Below are positions 54,219-64,000 of a DNA stretch of 64,000 bases, piece after piece. The position numbers were made by a program, and so were the translations under genes. Source of the DNA: Sphaerospermopsis sp. SIO1G1 (GTDB taxonomy: Bacteria; Cyanobacteriota; Cyanobacteriia; Cyanobacteriales; Nostocaceae); the NCBI GenBank assembly GCA_010672785.1, contig JAAHFX010000002.1:1-64000 (forward strand), in the 5' to 3' direction. Each line of letters starts with the position of its first letter. The first letter of the stretch is position 1. The notes under the pieces are model-generated. The model did not search any database. It saw only the letters and a list, made by a program, of their open reading frames with translations, and was not told the DNA's origin.

Positions 54219-54671
54219 ATGAGTCATCATCTACCCAACATTAGGATACCAGCCCCATGTATTGTTAACACTGGGACTATTGTCAATAAGCTCGACATCC
54301 GCAGATTATTAACTGATTTAGGTCGAGTTCACTACGTCTACACCCAAGAAAATAAATTACTCAGTGAGGGTGATGGCGATGTGATGGAAGTATTTGCCCA
54401 TCCCCAGAGGTCCACATTAGTCGCTAATAATGCTTTATATTTGAACATATACAGTTTTGACTATCTGGAATTAAAACAATCCCCCCAAGACGAAACACAC
54501 TTTGATTTGATTCAAGAAGATTTCTGTTTGCGATTGATTCCTCTCTCCACCCCTTTACAAGAAAGGTGCGATCGCCATCTTAATACAGGCGCGATAGAAG
54601 CAATGATGGATCAAGTTCTATCGGCTCGATGGGATGCAGAAATTGATGATGATTGCTCTGACTGTTTTTAA
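54219..54671 (+). CDS. Conserved cyanobacterial hypothetical protein, 150 aa
   Basis: No named family recognised. Soluble acidic protein opening MSHHLPNIRIPAPCIVNTGT with a DLGRVHYVYTQENKLLSEGDGDVMEVFAHPQRSTLVANNALYLNIYSFDYLEL centre and an acidic Cys-containing end (DAEIDDDCSDCF). The compact, motif-rich sequence reads as a conserved protein. It sits divergent from cobS and 148 bases ahead of tgt in the same direction; no functional link is visible. Confidence 0.65.
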   Translation: MSHHLPNIRIPAPCIVNTGTIVNKLDIRRLLTDLGRVHYVYTQENKLLSEGDGDVMEVFAHPQRSTLVANNALYLNIYSFDYLELKQSPQDETHFDLIQEDFCLRLIPLSTPLQERCDRHLNTGAIEAMMDQVLSARWDAEIDDDCSDCF

Positions 54672-54801
54672 CTAAAAAATAATATACCCAATTAGTCTGT
54701 AGTACATAACAAGGTCAGATCCCCAACTGGTTATTATCACTGACTAGGGACTCATTTGAGAAAGATGTTTGGCAAAATTTTTTTCTCTAAATGACTAATG
54801 A

Positions 54802-56192
<1,391 letters not shown>

Positions 56193-56253
56193 ACCATGTT
56201 AAGATACTTCTCAAATATGAAATCTGTATCGGATTAATTGGATTTACACAAAT

Positions 56254-56391
56254 ATGGAAGCCGCTCTTTTATTAGCAAAACTGCCTGAAGCTTACCAAAT
56301 CTTCGACCCCTTGGTAGATGTTCTCCCCGTAATTCCTGTGTTCTTCTTGTTGCTTGCTTTTGTTTGGCAAGCAGCAATTGGTTTCAGATAA
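56254..56391 (+). CDS. psbK: Photosystem II reaction center protein K
   Basis: 45 codons: [14 protein letters not shown], then [19 protein letters not shown] and the ending [10 protein letters not shown]. The mature protein begins at KLPEAY after cleavage of an 8-residue leader, followed by one membrane helix, exactly as in other cyanobacteria. PsbK binds at the PSII periphery near CP43 and PsbZ. Located downstream of tgt, separated by the repeat array. A strong terminator follows. Confidence 0.97.
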   Translation: MEAALLLAKLPEAYQIFDPLVDVLPVIPVFFLLLAFVWQAAIGFR

Positions 56392-56412
56392 ATTAATTGA
56401 ACATCAATTGTT

Positions 56413-56446
56413 GGGACAGGTGGAGTCAACCTGTCCTATTTTTTTT
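56413..56446 (+). terminator. Rho-independent terminator of psbK
   Basis: GGACAGGT, loop GGAGTCA, ACCTGTCC, then TATTTTTTTT. Perfect 8-bp GC-rich stem and a T-run, 22 bases after the psbK stop. Confidence 0.92.
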
Positions 56447-56566
56447 AGGTTATTTCTCTTATTAAATCTTAATATTTTGCAATAAAATAGCATGATTAAG
56501 TAAAATAATGTAACAACTTCATCCACAACAAAAAATAAAGCTCATTTAAACTTAGAGAGGATAAAT

Positions 56567-56863
56567 ATGGGAAACATCAAATTTATTAAAGAAGATAAAG
56601 AAATAGTAGCAGCAGATGGAGCTAACCTGCGACTAAAAGCAGTAGAGAATGGAATTGATATCTATAAATTTTGGGGCAAAATGACCAACTGTGGTGGATA
56701 TGGTCAATGTGCGACTTGTGTCGTGGAAGTAGTTGAAGGATTAGAAAACCTTTCACCCCGTACAGATGTAGAAAAACGCAAGTTTAAGAATAAACCAGAA
56801 AATTATCGCCTAGCTTGTCAAACTCTAGTGAATGGATCTGTGAGTGTAGCTACCAAACCTTAA
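56567..56863 (+). CDS. [2Fe-2S] ferredoxin-like protein
   Basis: 98 residues. Cluster motif C-x5-C-x2-C...[21 protein letters not shown] and the fourth Cys in YRLACQTLV. The surroundings ([38 protein letters not shown]) match the adrenodoxin/thylakoid-type ferredoxin group called FdxE-like in cyanobacteria rather than PetF. Small electron carrier of unknown partner. AGAGAGGAT just upstream is the ribosome site. Confidence 0.85.
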   Translation: MGNIKFIKEDKEIVAADGANLRLKAVENGIDIYKFWGKMTNCGGYGQCATCVVEVVEGLENLSPRTDVEKRKFKNKPENYRLACQTLVNGSVSVATKP

Positions 56864-56970
56864 ATCTTAACAGCAACATTCAAAATAGAAAATTTGAGAT
56901 AACTCTGTCATCTATGATGCTATTCTAAAGTTGTTGACTGAAAATCAGTATAAAGAGAGGCTATCTTGCC

Positions 56971-57075
56971 ATGCAAGTGAATGACCTGGGGTTTGTAGCA
57001 AGTATTTTGTTTGTACTTGTTCCTTCCGTTTTTTTACTAATTCTTTACATCCAAACTGGCAGCCGCGAAGGTTAA
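56971..57075 (+). CDS. psbM: Photosystem II reaction center protein M
   Basis: 34 codons: [20 protein letters not shown], then [14 protein letters not shown]. The single membrane helix and the QVNDLGF / YIQT motifs are diagnostic of PsbM, which sits at the PSII dimer interface. Follows the ferredoxin gene after 107 bases; AGAGAGG lies about 14 bases upstream. Confidence 0.97.
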   Translation: MQVNDLGFVASILFVLVPSVFLLILYIQTGSREG

Positions 57076-57167
57076 AAAATTAACAGTTTGGTGATTGGTG
57101 ATTGGTGATTGGTGTTACGTAAGGACATCTTGCGAATCATCAATCTCCATTCCCCAATCTGCCACAA

Positions 57168-58019
57168 TTAAGCGACAGTCCTAGCTAACAATACCGGACA
57201 GGTAGCATTAACCCTTACATAGTCAGACAAAGAAGCACCGATTAGCCGATCTAAATCTACAAAACTCTTAGCAATAGAAGGCCGACGATCTGGAGAACCA
57301 AGTAATAACAAATCTACATTCAGTTCTTCAGCTACGCGACAAATTTCTTCTCCGGTTTTACCACTACTAGTAACACAACGAACAGGAACACTTTGTTTTT
57401 CTGCTGCTGTTACCGCATTTCCTAGAGGTGAATTCCTATCTGGTTTAATATCTGTAATTCCTGAACTTTTACTACCAAAGTCATTATTAATATTAGCCAG
57501 AATCAACTGACTACCTGCAACATCTCTAAGTAAAAATAAAGCCAAATTCAAGCAATTTTTAGCAGCATCAGAACTATCCATTGCTACCATCACCCGTTTA
57601 ATTTGTTTGACATAAATATCATCTTTAACCAACAACATGGGACGAGATGATAACTGGAAAACATATTGACTAACAGAGTTACCCAAAATAGATTGTAATC
57701 GTTTTAATCCTCGTGAACCCATGATAATCAAATCTGCGTCCATTTCATCAGCGACTTGACAAACAACATTTTTAGGATCACCTTGTCGCAAGATAGAAGA
57801 TACTTGACTAGGATCGTAGCTTAAATACTGAATAGCATTAGCCAAAATTTTACCACCTTCCTCCCATTTTTCGGTCATAGCAGCTTCCGAGCTTTGGGAA
57901 GGAACAACGTGTAAAACAGTAACTCTTGCAGATTTAATAGATGGCATTTCTTTCAATGTCTTCATCATTTCCTCTGCGTGTCCCAATCCAGAGACAGCCA
58001 GCAAAATTTTTTGTATCAT
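57168..58019 (-). CDS. Tandem universal stress protein (UspA family)
   Basis: 283 residues made of two USP domains (~1-140 and ~141-283). The first keeps the ATP-binding motif: IIMGSRGLKRLQSILGNSVSQYVF (G-x2-G-x9-G-S). The second begins KRVMVAMDSSDAAKNCLNLAL and has a changed motif LLLGSPDRRPSIAK...LIGASLSDYV with an insertion, so nucleotide binding there is doubtful. Cytoplasmic. Function is general stress adaptation; partner unknown. Confidence 0.88.
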   Translation of the reverse strand: MIQKILLAVSGLGHAEEMMKTLKEMPSIKSARVTVLHVVPSQSSEAAMTEKWEEGGKILANAIQYLSYDPSQVSSILRQGDPKNVVCQVADEMDADLIIMGSRGLKRLQSILGNSVSQYVFQLSSRPMLLVKDDIYVKQIKRVMVAMDSSDAAKNCLNLALFLLRDVAGSQLILANINNDFGSKSSGITDIKPDRNSPLGNAVTAAEKQSVPVRCVTSSGKTGEEICRVAEELNVDLLLLGSPDRRPSIAKSFVDLDRLIGASLSDYVRVNATCPVLLARTVA

Positions 58020-58355
58020 CTTCAGTAATTTTGTTAAGGTTTAGTTGGGTTCTCTGCTGATATTGAGAATCGAAATTGATTTTCTCACATTATGATCAAA
58101 AACCTAATTAGTGGACAGACACAAATTAACTTTAATTATTAGTTTTTAATGTTCATTTTTTACAACTAATACTAGTTAAAGTTTTTTATGTCTAATTCCA
58201 AATACTATTGTTAGGTTTCCAACAAAATCAGCATACCTTCAATTTACCTCAATTAACTTTACGAAATATAATGTTAACTATTATTTTTAACTTCCATTAA
58301 TTTTTGTTAAAAAAAGGGGGAGAAAATATTTCAATATACAGAGTTTTGTTTAATC
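58020..58355. other. AT-rich spacer, no gene seen
   Basis: Contains the promoter region of the universal stress protein gene. Several runs of A and T, no hairpin with T-run and no open frame I would support. Confidence 0.4.
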
Positions 58356-58637
58356 AAGGGAAAAGGGAAAAGGGAACAGGGAACAGGGAACAGGGAACAG
58401 TGAACAGGGTTCAGGGTTCAGGGTTCAGGGAACAGGGAACAGGGAACAGGGAACAGGGAACAGGGAACAGGGTTCAGGGTTCAGGGTTCAGGGAACAGAG
58501 ACAGATATTTTTGTTGGTTCCGAAAATATTAAATTAATTTCGCTTAGGAACTTAACTGAAAACTGCTAACTGCTAACTGCTAACTGCTAACTGCTAACTG
58601 CTAACTGACAACTGCTAACTGACAACTGAAAACTGAC
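58356..58637. repeat. Tandem repeats (GGGAACA, GGGTTCA, AACTGCT units)
   Basis: Heptamers GGGAACA and GGGTTCA alternate in blocks, then after TTTTTGTTGGTTCCGAAAATATTAAATT (also near 11.8 kb) come AACTGCTAACTG and GACAACTG units. The array ends immediately before the stop codon of the CHAT gene, which lies on the other strand. Confidence 0.9.
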
Positions 58638-61600
58638 CTACCAAGGATTACCAACCATAGTAAAAGCAGCCCAATAATACGGATGTGCTAAAGACTGATT
58701 GGGTTGTCGAATGCTTTCCTGGGGGAAAGGTAAAGTACCAACTTCTTGGATACCTTGTAACTGACCATCTTTTAAATACACCTCACCCTTAGCCATTGCT
58801 ACTTGGGCTTGTCTGAGGGCATCTGCACGGATTGGTGCATCTTTCAAACTCTCATAAAATTTAGTCATTAAAGCTGCTGTACCAGTATCACCAACCGCCC
58901 ACAAACTTGCTACACTGGTTTTCACACCAGCTAAAACTGCTAAACCTGCAAAACCAATTTCCGCTTCCTCATTTCCCAAAGCACTCCGACAAGCACTCAA
59001 CACTAACATTTCTGTTGGAGGGTTATTTAAACCCAGTTCCCGAATTTGGTTCAAACGCAGTTTATTTTCCCACAGTTGAATATAAGAATTGTCCACAGCA
59101 CCACTGAGAAAGTCTGCGTGGGTAGCAAGGTGAATAATTCCAAAAGGTTGTTGACGACGCAAAGATTTGAGATTATCTACTGTAGCTTGTTGATCTAGCA
59201 ACAACTTACCAGACCAGAGTTTATTGATTAAAGTGGTAATTTCTAAAGGAACTGCGGGTAAAGGTTGTTGGCCTTGGGTACTTTGAGAAACACCCATTGC
59301 TAAAATGGTGGATTTTTTAATATCTGTGTACAGAGTGTTGGTTAAGGATAAACTAGGCATTAAACCCACGCTGTATTTTTCGATCAAAAACTTTTGGCCA
59401 TCATGCAGTGCAGCTAAGGGAGTAGAACGTAAACCCACATCTGGTAAAAATACCAAATTTTGGATACCTTGATTTTGTAAATCTGCTTCTATGGGTTTAA
59501 TAATCCAGCTATAAAGCTTTTGAGCAGAGTTTAAATAAGTTTTGCGGGTACGGTATTGAGGAGCAACAACTCGATCTTGGAATTCTCTAGCAACTTTGAG
59601 AACTTCAGCTTTCGTGACATCTGGTATTCGTTTACGAATAGGATTACCAGTACCAGTAACAACAACTACTTCTAATTGTTCATTTTCTCCATCACCAATT
59701 ACTTTTAATTGTTTATTTCTAGCAGAGACATTGGATATTTCTAAAGGTACAAAGCTGAGATAGACAAAAGCTGGTTTGACACCAGCAGCTTTTTCAATAT
59801 CAATTGCAATCTTACTAGCTTCATCAAGAGTTGTTGTTTTCTGAGGACTAGGTATACCCAACTGAGTAGTATAGCTGTCTGTAAATTTACCTTCAGGAAT
59901 AGGATCAGGGTTAAGAACTGTGGTTGTTGTAGAAGTTGTGGGATCTCCAGGAATGTCTGGTGTTTCTCCGGGAAGATCTTCACATTGGAAGGTACAAGGT
60001 TCTGGATCTGGATCGTTAGGGGTTTCTCGAGTAGGTGTTTCTGGGGTGGGTGTTTCTGGATTTTCATCACCAGGAATAACATCAATTGCTAATGTCTGTG
60101 GAGGAGAAACGGAAACTCCATCATCTGCTCTCACAGTAAAAGCATCTATTGTTCCTTCGGTATTTGCTGGTGGTGTATAAATCAAGGTTTCAGTAGTAGA
60201 AACTGTATCCCCTGGTTGAAGAGTTGTTTCACCTCTTTGCAAAGTACCAGCTAAAATCTCATCAATGGTGACAGTGGTATTATCTCCATTCACATCTGCA
60301 ACTATAGAGCTAAATGTAAAACTTTCTGACTGGTTGGGTTCTATCTCTAAAATTACTGTAGAAGTTGTATCTATGCTGGGTGGAGTATTGACGGAAGTGA
60401 TCGTAATTCCTGTAGGTGTATCATCTGCATCACCACCATTGGGTAAAACCGGGAAACTACCACTAGATAATATTTCATCACCACGACTGATTGTACCTAC
60501 AACACCATTAGTTACTTCTGTAGTTCCAACTATAAAGGGAACATTGTCTGGGCCACCATCATGCTGAAGTGTGATTGTTCCCCCTGCATCGGGAATTACA
60601 TCTGTCACCAATATCTCAATACCAGATATCAACAGTGCATCTGTAGCAATGGTTGCATCTGTAGCAATGGATAAACCTGGATTTCCGGAAATTATTTCTG
60701 TTCCTTGAATCAACCCATTGGTAATAATTTCGACATTACCACCTTGGACTAAAGCACTGGTATCATCTGTGATTACGCGAGTATCAATAGAATCAAATTG
60801 AACAATACTCCCAAAGGGTGCGGTAGTCGTGAAAGTTACGTCACCACCTGTAAATTCAGATGTACCATCTATCCCTGTGGCAGTAAACGAGGTATTAATA
60901 GTACCATTGACTGTAATGTTATTTCTGGCAGTTAAGGTAACGTCTCCTCCACTAGCAACAAAGCTATCGCCACCAGTTCTATTCACAGCAGAATTTATAC
61001 TATCAGTGGTAATACTACCATTATTGCTAGTAATATCAACATTTCCACCTGTAAGTAGATTTGTATTTGTCCCCAAAATACCAATGTTCTCACTGGTAGT
61101 AATGTTACCAACATTAATATCTCCACTTGCAGATAATGTAACATTACCACCATTGACAGTACCATTACCTTGAGGATTAGGTCTAGTATTAAAATTACCT
61201 AAATTGAGACTCACACCAAATATATTTACTGAAGCACCATTAGTAAAAATTGTATTATTAGTATCAACGAAATTAACTGCTCCTGTAGTAGAAGTCAGGC
61301 TAAAACTAGCACTACTTCCTAAGCTACTATCTGAAAACAAATCAACTATTCCTGGAATTCCACTTGTTGATCCCTCAGTCATGGAGTTGATGGTGATATC
61401 TCCAGTTGCTTGTAAGTCAATATTGGCAGTCCTACTAATCTCAGCTAATGTTCCCCAGGAAATAGTATTCGCGCCATTATCTGCATCTCCAGAGGCAATT
61501 GTACCAGTGAAGGAACTATCAAAACTGCCCTCATTAGCTGAAGCGTCAATGATGGTGATGGTGGTGGGATCTAATAATAATGTACCGTTGTCACCATTTA

Positions 61601-62912
61601 TTGCTGTGGTATCTACTGAACCATTAAAAGTTAAATAATTTTGCCCGGATACTTCTACAAAACCGCCGTCACCGCCATTTTCTCCCCCACGAGCCGTAAT
61701 ATTACCGAAAAATTTGGTACTATCATCAGCCCAAATAATACTTGTACCACCATTACCGCTGTTGGTACTGTTTACAGAAATCACGGATTGATTATCTACG
61801 TAGGTATTAGTAGCATTTGGTAGTGTGCCATTGCCTTGAAAATCTCCCCCTACTAAGACTTTACCACCACCGTTAGTACCAGAAGCGTTGATGTTGGCGT
61901 TAATTAAGCCGATATTGTTTCCGAGAATATTGACTTCACCACCTGTATTTCCAGATACATTAATTTCTCCAGAAACAATAGTTGTACCAGGGGTGCTAGG
62001 AAGTTTTGTATCAGAACCATTGACTTGAATTGTGCCATCAGAATTAGCGGTTAAGTCTGTATTCCCAACTGTTAGCAATTCCGGTAGAGATGCAACAGAT
62101 AAAACTGGACTATTTGGTTGATTTTGGTTTGAAAAAGGCTGAATTTCTAAGCTGAGTAAATTTCCTGGTTGACTTAACCGGACTAAATTTTCTCCTGGTA
62201 CAGATGTCACAGTAATTTGTCCACTTGGTGCGGAAAGTTGGCCAGTGTTAGCAATTGTACCACCTAAAAAGTTTAAACTTTGTCCTGTACCAACTTCTAA
62301 GTTACCACTATTGATAATTGCGCCTTGTTGGTTCATAGTAAAGGCAAAACTACTAGGGTTTCCCACTAACACACTGTAGTCATTTGTACCAAAAGCATTT
62401 AACCAATTTTCGCCAAACCCAATTCCGTTAGCAGTGGTAGCAGTGAAAGCAGCAGGTACATTTAAACTAGCATTGTTGCCAAAAATAAAACCCGCAGGAT
62501 TCATTAAGTAAAGGTTAGCATTGCTACCTGTAACCTGGAGTAACCCATTAATAATAGATACATCTCCACCAGTGATTCTACCAAGGATATTTTGAATGTT
62601 GGGTTGGGAGAGAAAATTGGCTATTTGTCCTTCAGATAAACCAAATTCTTGGAAACTGTGAAATAGATTATTCCCCGCTGTTGTTCCCCCATTGATGTTA
62701 ATTAAATTACCATTAGTATTAACATTTGTTCCTGTGTCATGATTGGGTACTATTTGCTGTGCAGAGGCTATATCTGTGGTAATTACTCCTAGTAGGGGGA
62801 TAATGTAAGGTATGAACCGTAAAAATACTGATTTACTGACATTTTCAGGTAAATGATCAGAGTTTCCCGCAAAGGAAGAAATCAAGGAATTTAGGGTTTT
62901 GTTTAAGTACAT
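58638..62912 (-). CDS. Two-partner-secretion (filamentous hemagglutinin-type) protein with C-terminal CHAT protease domain
   Basis: 1424 residues. Extended signal region with a hydrophobic stretch and ASAQQ around residue 51. The TPS/FHA N-terminal domain follows (NHDTGTNVNTNGNLININGG; NLFHSFQEFGLSEGQIANFLS; LYLMNPAGFIFGNNASLNVPAAFTATTANGI), then a repeat-rich beta-helix (~200-800), a cadherin-like part (~820-960), a Pro/Thr/Glu linker (ETPTPETPTRETP) and a CHAT domain (~1110-1424) with His1265 (HLATHADF) and Cys1308 (LSACRSALG). It should be exported through an outer-membrane TpsB; the probable TpsB starts divergently at 63673. Target of the protease is unknown. Confidence 0.93.
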   Translation of the reverse strand: MYLNKTLNSLISSFAGNSDHLPENVSKSVFLRFIPYIIPLLGVITTDIASAQQIVPNHDTGTNVNTNGNLININGGTTAGNNLFHSFQEFGLSEGQIANFLSQPNIQNILGRITGGDVSIINGLLQVTGSNANLYLMNPAGFIFGNNASLNVPAAFTATTANGIGFGENWLNAFGTNDYSVLVGNPSSFAFTMNQQGAIINSGNLEVGTGQSLNFLGGTIANTGQLSAPSGQITVTSVPGENLVRLSQPGNLLSLEIQPFSNQNQPNSPVLSVASLPELLTVGNTDLTANSDGTIQVNGSDTKLPSTPGTTIVSGEINVSGNTGGEVNILGNNIGLINANINASGTNGGGKVLVGGDFQGNGTLPNATNTYVDNQSVISVNSTNSGNGGTSIIWADDSTKFFGNITARGGENGGDGGFVEVSGQNYLTFNGSVDTTAINGDNGTLLLDPTTITIIDASANEGSFDSSFTGTIASGDADNGANTISWGTLAEISRTANIDLQATGDITINSMTEGSTSGIPGIVDLFSDSSLGSSASFSLTSTTGAVNFVDTNNTIFTNGASVNIFGVSLNLGNFNTRPNPQGNGTVNGGNVTLSASGDINVGNITTSENIGILGTNTNLLTGGNVDITSNNGSITTDSINSAVNRTGGDSFVASGGDVTLTARNNITVNGTINTSFTATGIDGTSEFTGGDVTFTTTAPFGSIVQFDSIDTRVITDDTSALVQGGNVEIITNGLIQGTEIISGNPGLSIATDATIATDALLISGIEILVTDVIPDAGGTITLQHDGGPDNVPFIVGTTEVTNGVVGTISRGDEILSSGSFPVLPNGGDADDTPTGITITSVNTPPSIDTTSTVILEIEPNQSESFTFSSIVADVNGDNTTVTIDEILAGTLQRGETTLQPGDTVSTTETLIYTPPANTEGTIDAFTVRADDGVSVSPPQTLAIDVIPGDENPETPTPETPTRETPNDPDPEPCTFQCEDLPGETPDIPGDPTTSTTTTVLNPDPIPEGKFTDSYTTQLGIPSPQKTTTLDEASKIAIDIEKAAGVKPAFVYLSFVPLEISNVSARNKQLKVIGDGENEQLEVVVVTGTGNPIRKRIPDVTKAEVLKVAREFQDRVVAPQYRTRKTYLNSAQKLYSWIIKPIEADLQNQGIQNLVFLPDVGLRSTPLAALHDGQKFLIEKYSVGLMPSLSLTNTLYTDIKKSTILAMGVSQSTQGQQPLPAVPLEITTLINKLWSGKLLLDQQATVDNLKSLRRQQPFGIIHLATHADFLSGAVDNSYIQLWENKLRLNQIRELGLNNPPTEMLVLSACRSALGNEEAEIGFAGLAVLAGVKTSVASLWAVGDTGTAALMTKFYESLKDAPIRADALRQAQVAMAKGEVYLKDGQLQGIQEVGTLPFPQESIRQPNQSLAHPYYWAAFTMVGNPW

Positions 62913-63482
62913 AAAAACTTTTTTAATCTTTTGATTTAACTATACTGTTTGTTTTTGCGTATCCGTAAGCAATTGTAAGTATTTTTTAGGAAAATATGTG
63001 TAAAACCATCATCCCACATTAATATTTCTAAATATTGACAGTTTTACTGAATAAGGCTAGCGATCGCACTTTCAAGCTCATTTTCTCGATAGTTTCGATT
63101 GTAATTAATAGACATCTGGTGAAAATTAAATTTGCATGACGTGAAACCCTTGTAGAGACGTTGCATGCAACGTCTTTTTCACCAGATGTCTAATGATGAT
63201 AACGGATATCAGTGGTAACATCGAGATTTACTTTCAGGTTTTGCGCTGATGACAATATAATGCTAGAAATATCACGGAGGTGCAACCCAAGTGCGACAGC
63301 TTGCAGATGACAGTAGTCAGATTCTAGCTATAAACACACATTGTTTATACCCTTACTTAATAAATGCCTGTGTTAAATCAATTTAACACTTCGTAAACAA
63401 ACACAAATATTCGTAATTCTTATCTGTTCCCTACTAAAAGTATCCTCTCCCAAATATATAATTTATTTTGCATGACTACTTT
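62913..63482. other. Spacer upstream of the exoprotein gene
   Basis: Holds the promoters of the divergent exoprotein/TpsB pair. A palindrome GAGACGTTGCATGCAACGTCT at 63157-63177 and inverted copies of ACATCTGGTGAAAA / TTTTTCACCAGATGT (63111-63190) form a ~80-base inverted-repeat structure. No gene is seen. Confidence 0.5.
63111..63192. repeat. Inverted repeat with central ACGTTGCATGCAACGT palindrome
   Basis: AGACATCTGGTGAAAA at the left end is mirrored by TTTTTCACCAGATGTCTAAT at the right end; between them is ACGTTGCATGCAACGT. About 80 bases, no coding capacity; MITE-like or a structured element. Confidence 0.6.
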
Positions 63483-63597
63483 AGGAATTACGCAAAAACT
63501 CTCCCAAACCCTCTTATTTTCGTGTTCTATCCCTTCGGGAAGCTCCGCTAACGCGTCTTTCATGGTTCATTTTTCCGTTACTTTTACGTAAGTGCTA
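63483..63597. repeat. MITE-like element family 2, inverted orientation with insert
   Basis: AGGAATTACGCAAAAACTCTC ... TTTCATGGTTCATTTTTCCGTTACTTTTACGTAAGTGCT is the reverse complement of family-2 copies (interior GTGGTTCATTC). It is interrupted by CCCTTCGGGAAGCTCCGCTA, related to the hairpin in the 16-kb minisatellite. Confidence 0.5.
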
Positions 63598-63672
63598 CTT
63601 ATTTTAAATGATTTTTACTGACCTGTAAAATTTGTTTTGTGAACACATTCTACTAACTAATAAAAATGAATT

Positions 63673-64000
63673 ATGCTAAAAAATCATAGTTTTAAATTCC
63701 AATATCTTTCACTTTTAATTTATGTCATATCAATATTAATTATTAGTGCTAATAAAGTGCAAGCTAATGATGAAAAGGTTAGATTTAATAATCTCAATCA
63801 AGAGCCATTAATTGAATCAGAAATCAATCACTCTAGCTTATATGGTGATAAAAATAAAGATATAATTACCCAAACTGAAAATAATCAACCTCAGTCTATT
63901 TTTGTCAGAGAAATTAAAGTCTTGGGAAGTACAGTTTTTAGTAACAACCAACTACAACAAACAGTTCAATCATTTACAAATCAAGAACTAACCCCTGAAG
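63673..64000 (+). CDS. TpsB / ShlB-FhaC-type outer-membrane transporter, N-terminal part
   Basis: Begins at the ATG and runs off the window after 109 codons. Opening MLKNHSFKFQYLSLLIYVIS is a signal sequence (hydrophobic LLIYVISILIISANKVQA), then a Asn-rich linker, then IFVREIKVLGSTVFSNNQLQ, the start of a POTRA domain as in ShlB/FhaC/HecB translocators. In two-partner secretion such proteins export a partner FHA-type exoprotein; the CHAT-bearing exoprotein encoded divergently 760 bases away is the obvious candidate. Confidence 0.8.
   Translation, partial: MLKNHSFKFQYLSLLIYVISILIISANKVQANDEKVRFNNLNQEPLIESEINHSSLYGDKNKDIITQTENNQPQSIFVREIKVLGSTVFSNNQLQQTVQSFTNQELTPE

Noticed and set aside
59741..61638. 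Several frames of 85-145 codons on both strands inside the exoprotein gene
   Set aside because: They are shadows of a repetitive, biased coding sequence whose main frame has clear domain structure.

Overview
The window is chromosomal DNA from a filamentous, probably heterocyst-forming cyanobacterium (order Nostocales; Anabaena/Dolichospermum/Aphanizomenon/Nostoc relatives). Evidence: photosystem II genes psbV, psbK and psbM, plastocyanin (petE), geranylgeranyl reductase (chlP), a sucrose synthase, many HIP1 octamers (GCGATCGC), low GC, and abundant short tandem repeats (TCAGTTA-type heptamers, GGGAACA-type heptamers) plus small inverted-repeat elements between genes. No rRNA, CRISPR array, prophage or intact transposase gene was found.

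Layout. 0-7.2 kb: GntR regulator, dienelactone hydrolase, S1-type ribosomal protein, small HTH protein, Ca2+/H+ antiporter, then a repeat-filled spacer. 7.2-17.4 kb: GH57/DUF3536 glycosidase, DUF4168 protein, DNA polymerase III delta (holA), 2H-phosphoesterase-like protein, an RDD / polytopic membrane protein / SpoIIM-like cluster, a 45-bp tandem repeat and a polysaccharide deacetylase. 17.4-23.2 kb: HNH nuclease with partner, small RHH-like protein, a two-GAF histidine-kinase-like protein lacking its phospho-acceptor His, an SRPBCC protein, tRNA-Glu(UUC). 23.5-33.5 kb: CPA-type antiporter with RCK domain, TonB-like protein, petE, psbV, accD, prepilin peptidase, leuB. 33.7-41.4 kb is the most accessory part: a ZorA/ZorB-like membrane motor pair, divergent from a membrane-anchored Ser/Thr kinase and a NERD-SF1 helicase, then a PEP-CTERM gene remnant, a restriction-endonuclease-like protein and a DUF29 protein bracketed by related repeats. 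41.6-58 kb: sucrose synthase, WD40 propeller protein, CysA-like ATPase, YidD-like protein with a Cys-rich repeat tail, chlP, a deletion scar that beheads two divergent genes, cobS, tgt-psbK, a [2Fe-2S] ferredoxin, psbM, a tandem USP. 58.6-64 kb: a 1424-residue two-partner-secretion exoprotein ending in a CHAT protease domain, with its probable TpsB transporter starting divergently and cut by the window end.

Best candidate for an undescribed system: the 33.7-39.5 kb locus. The first pair matches the architecture and gene order of ZorA-ZorB (4-TM MotA/TolQ-like protein with a long cytoplasmic tail; one-TM protein with a DLM motif and OmpA peptidoglycan domain), but none of the known Zorya effectors is next to it; instead a eukaryote-like kinase and a NERD-helicase sit across a 125-bp divergent promoter region. 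Whether the four genes work together is inference. Two families of MITE-like elements are also traceable across the window and account for much of the spacer DNA.
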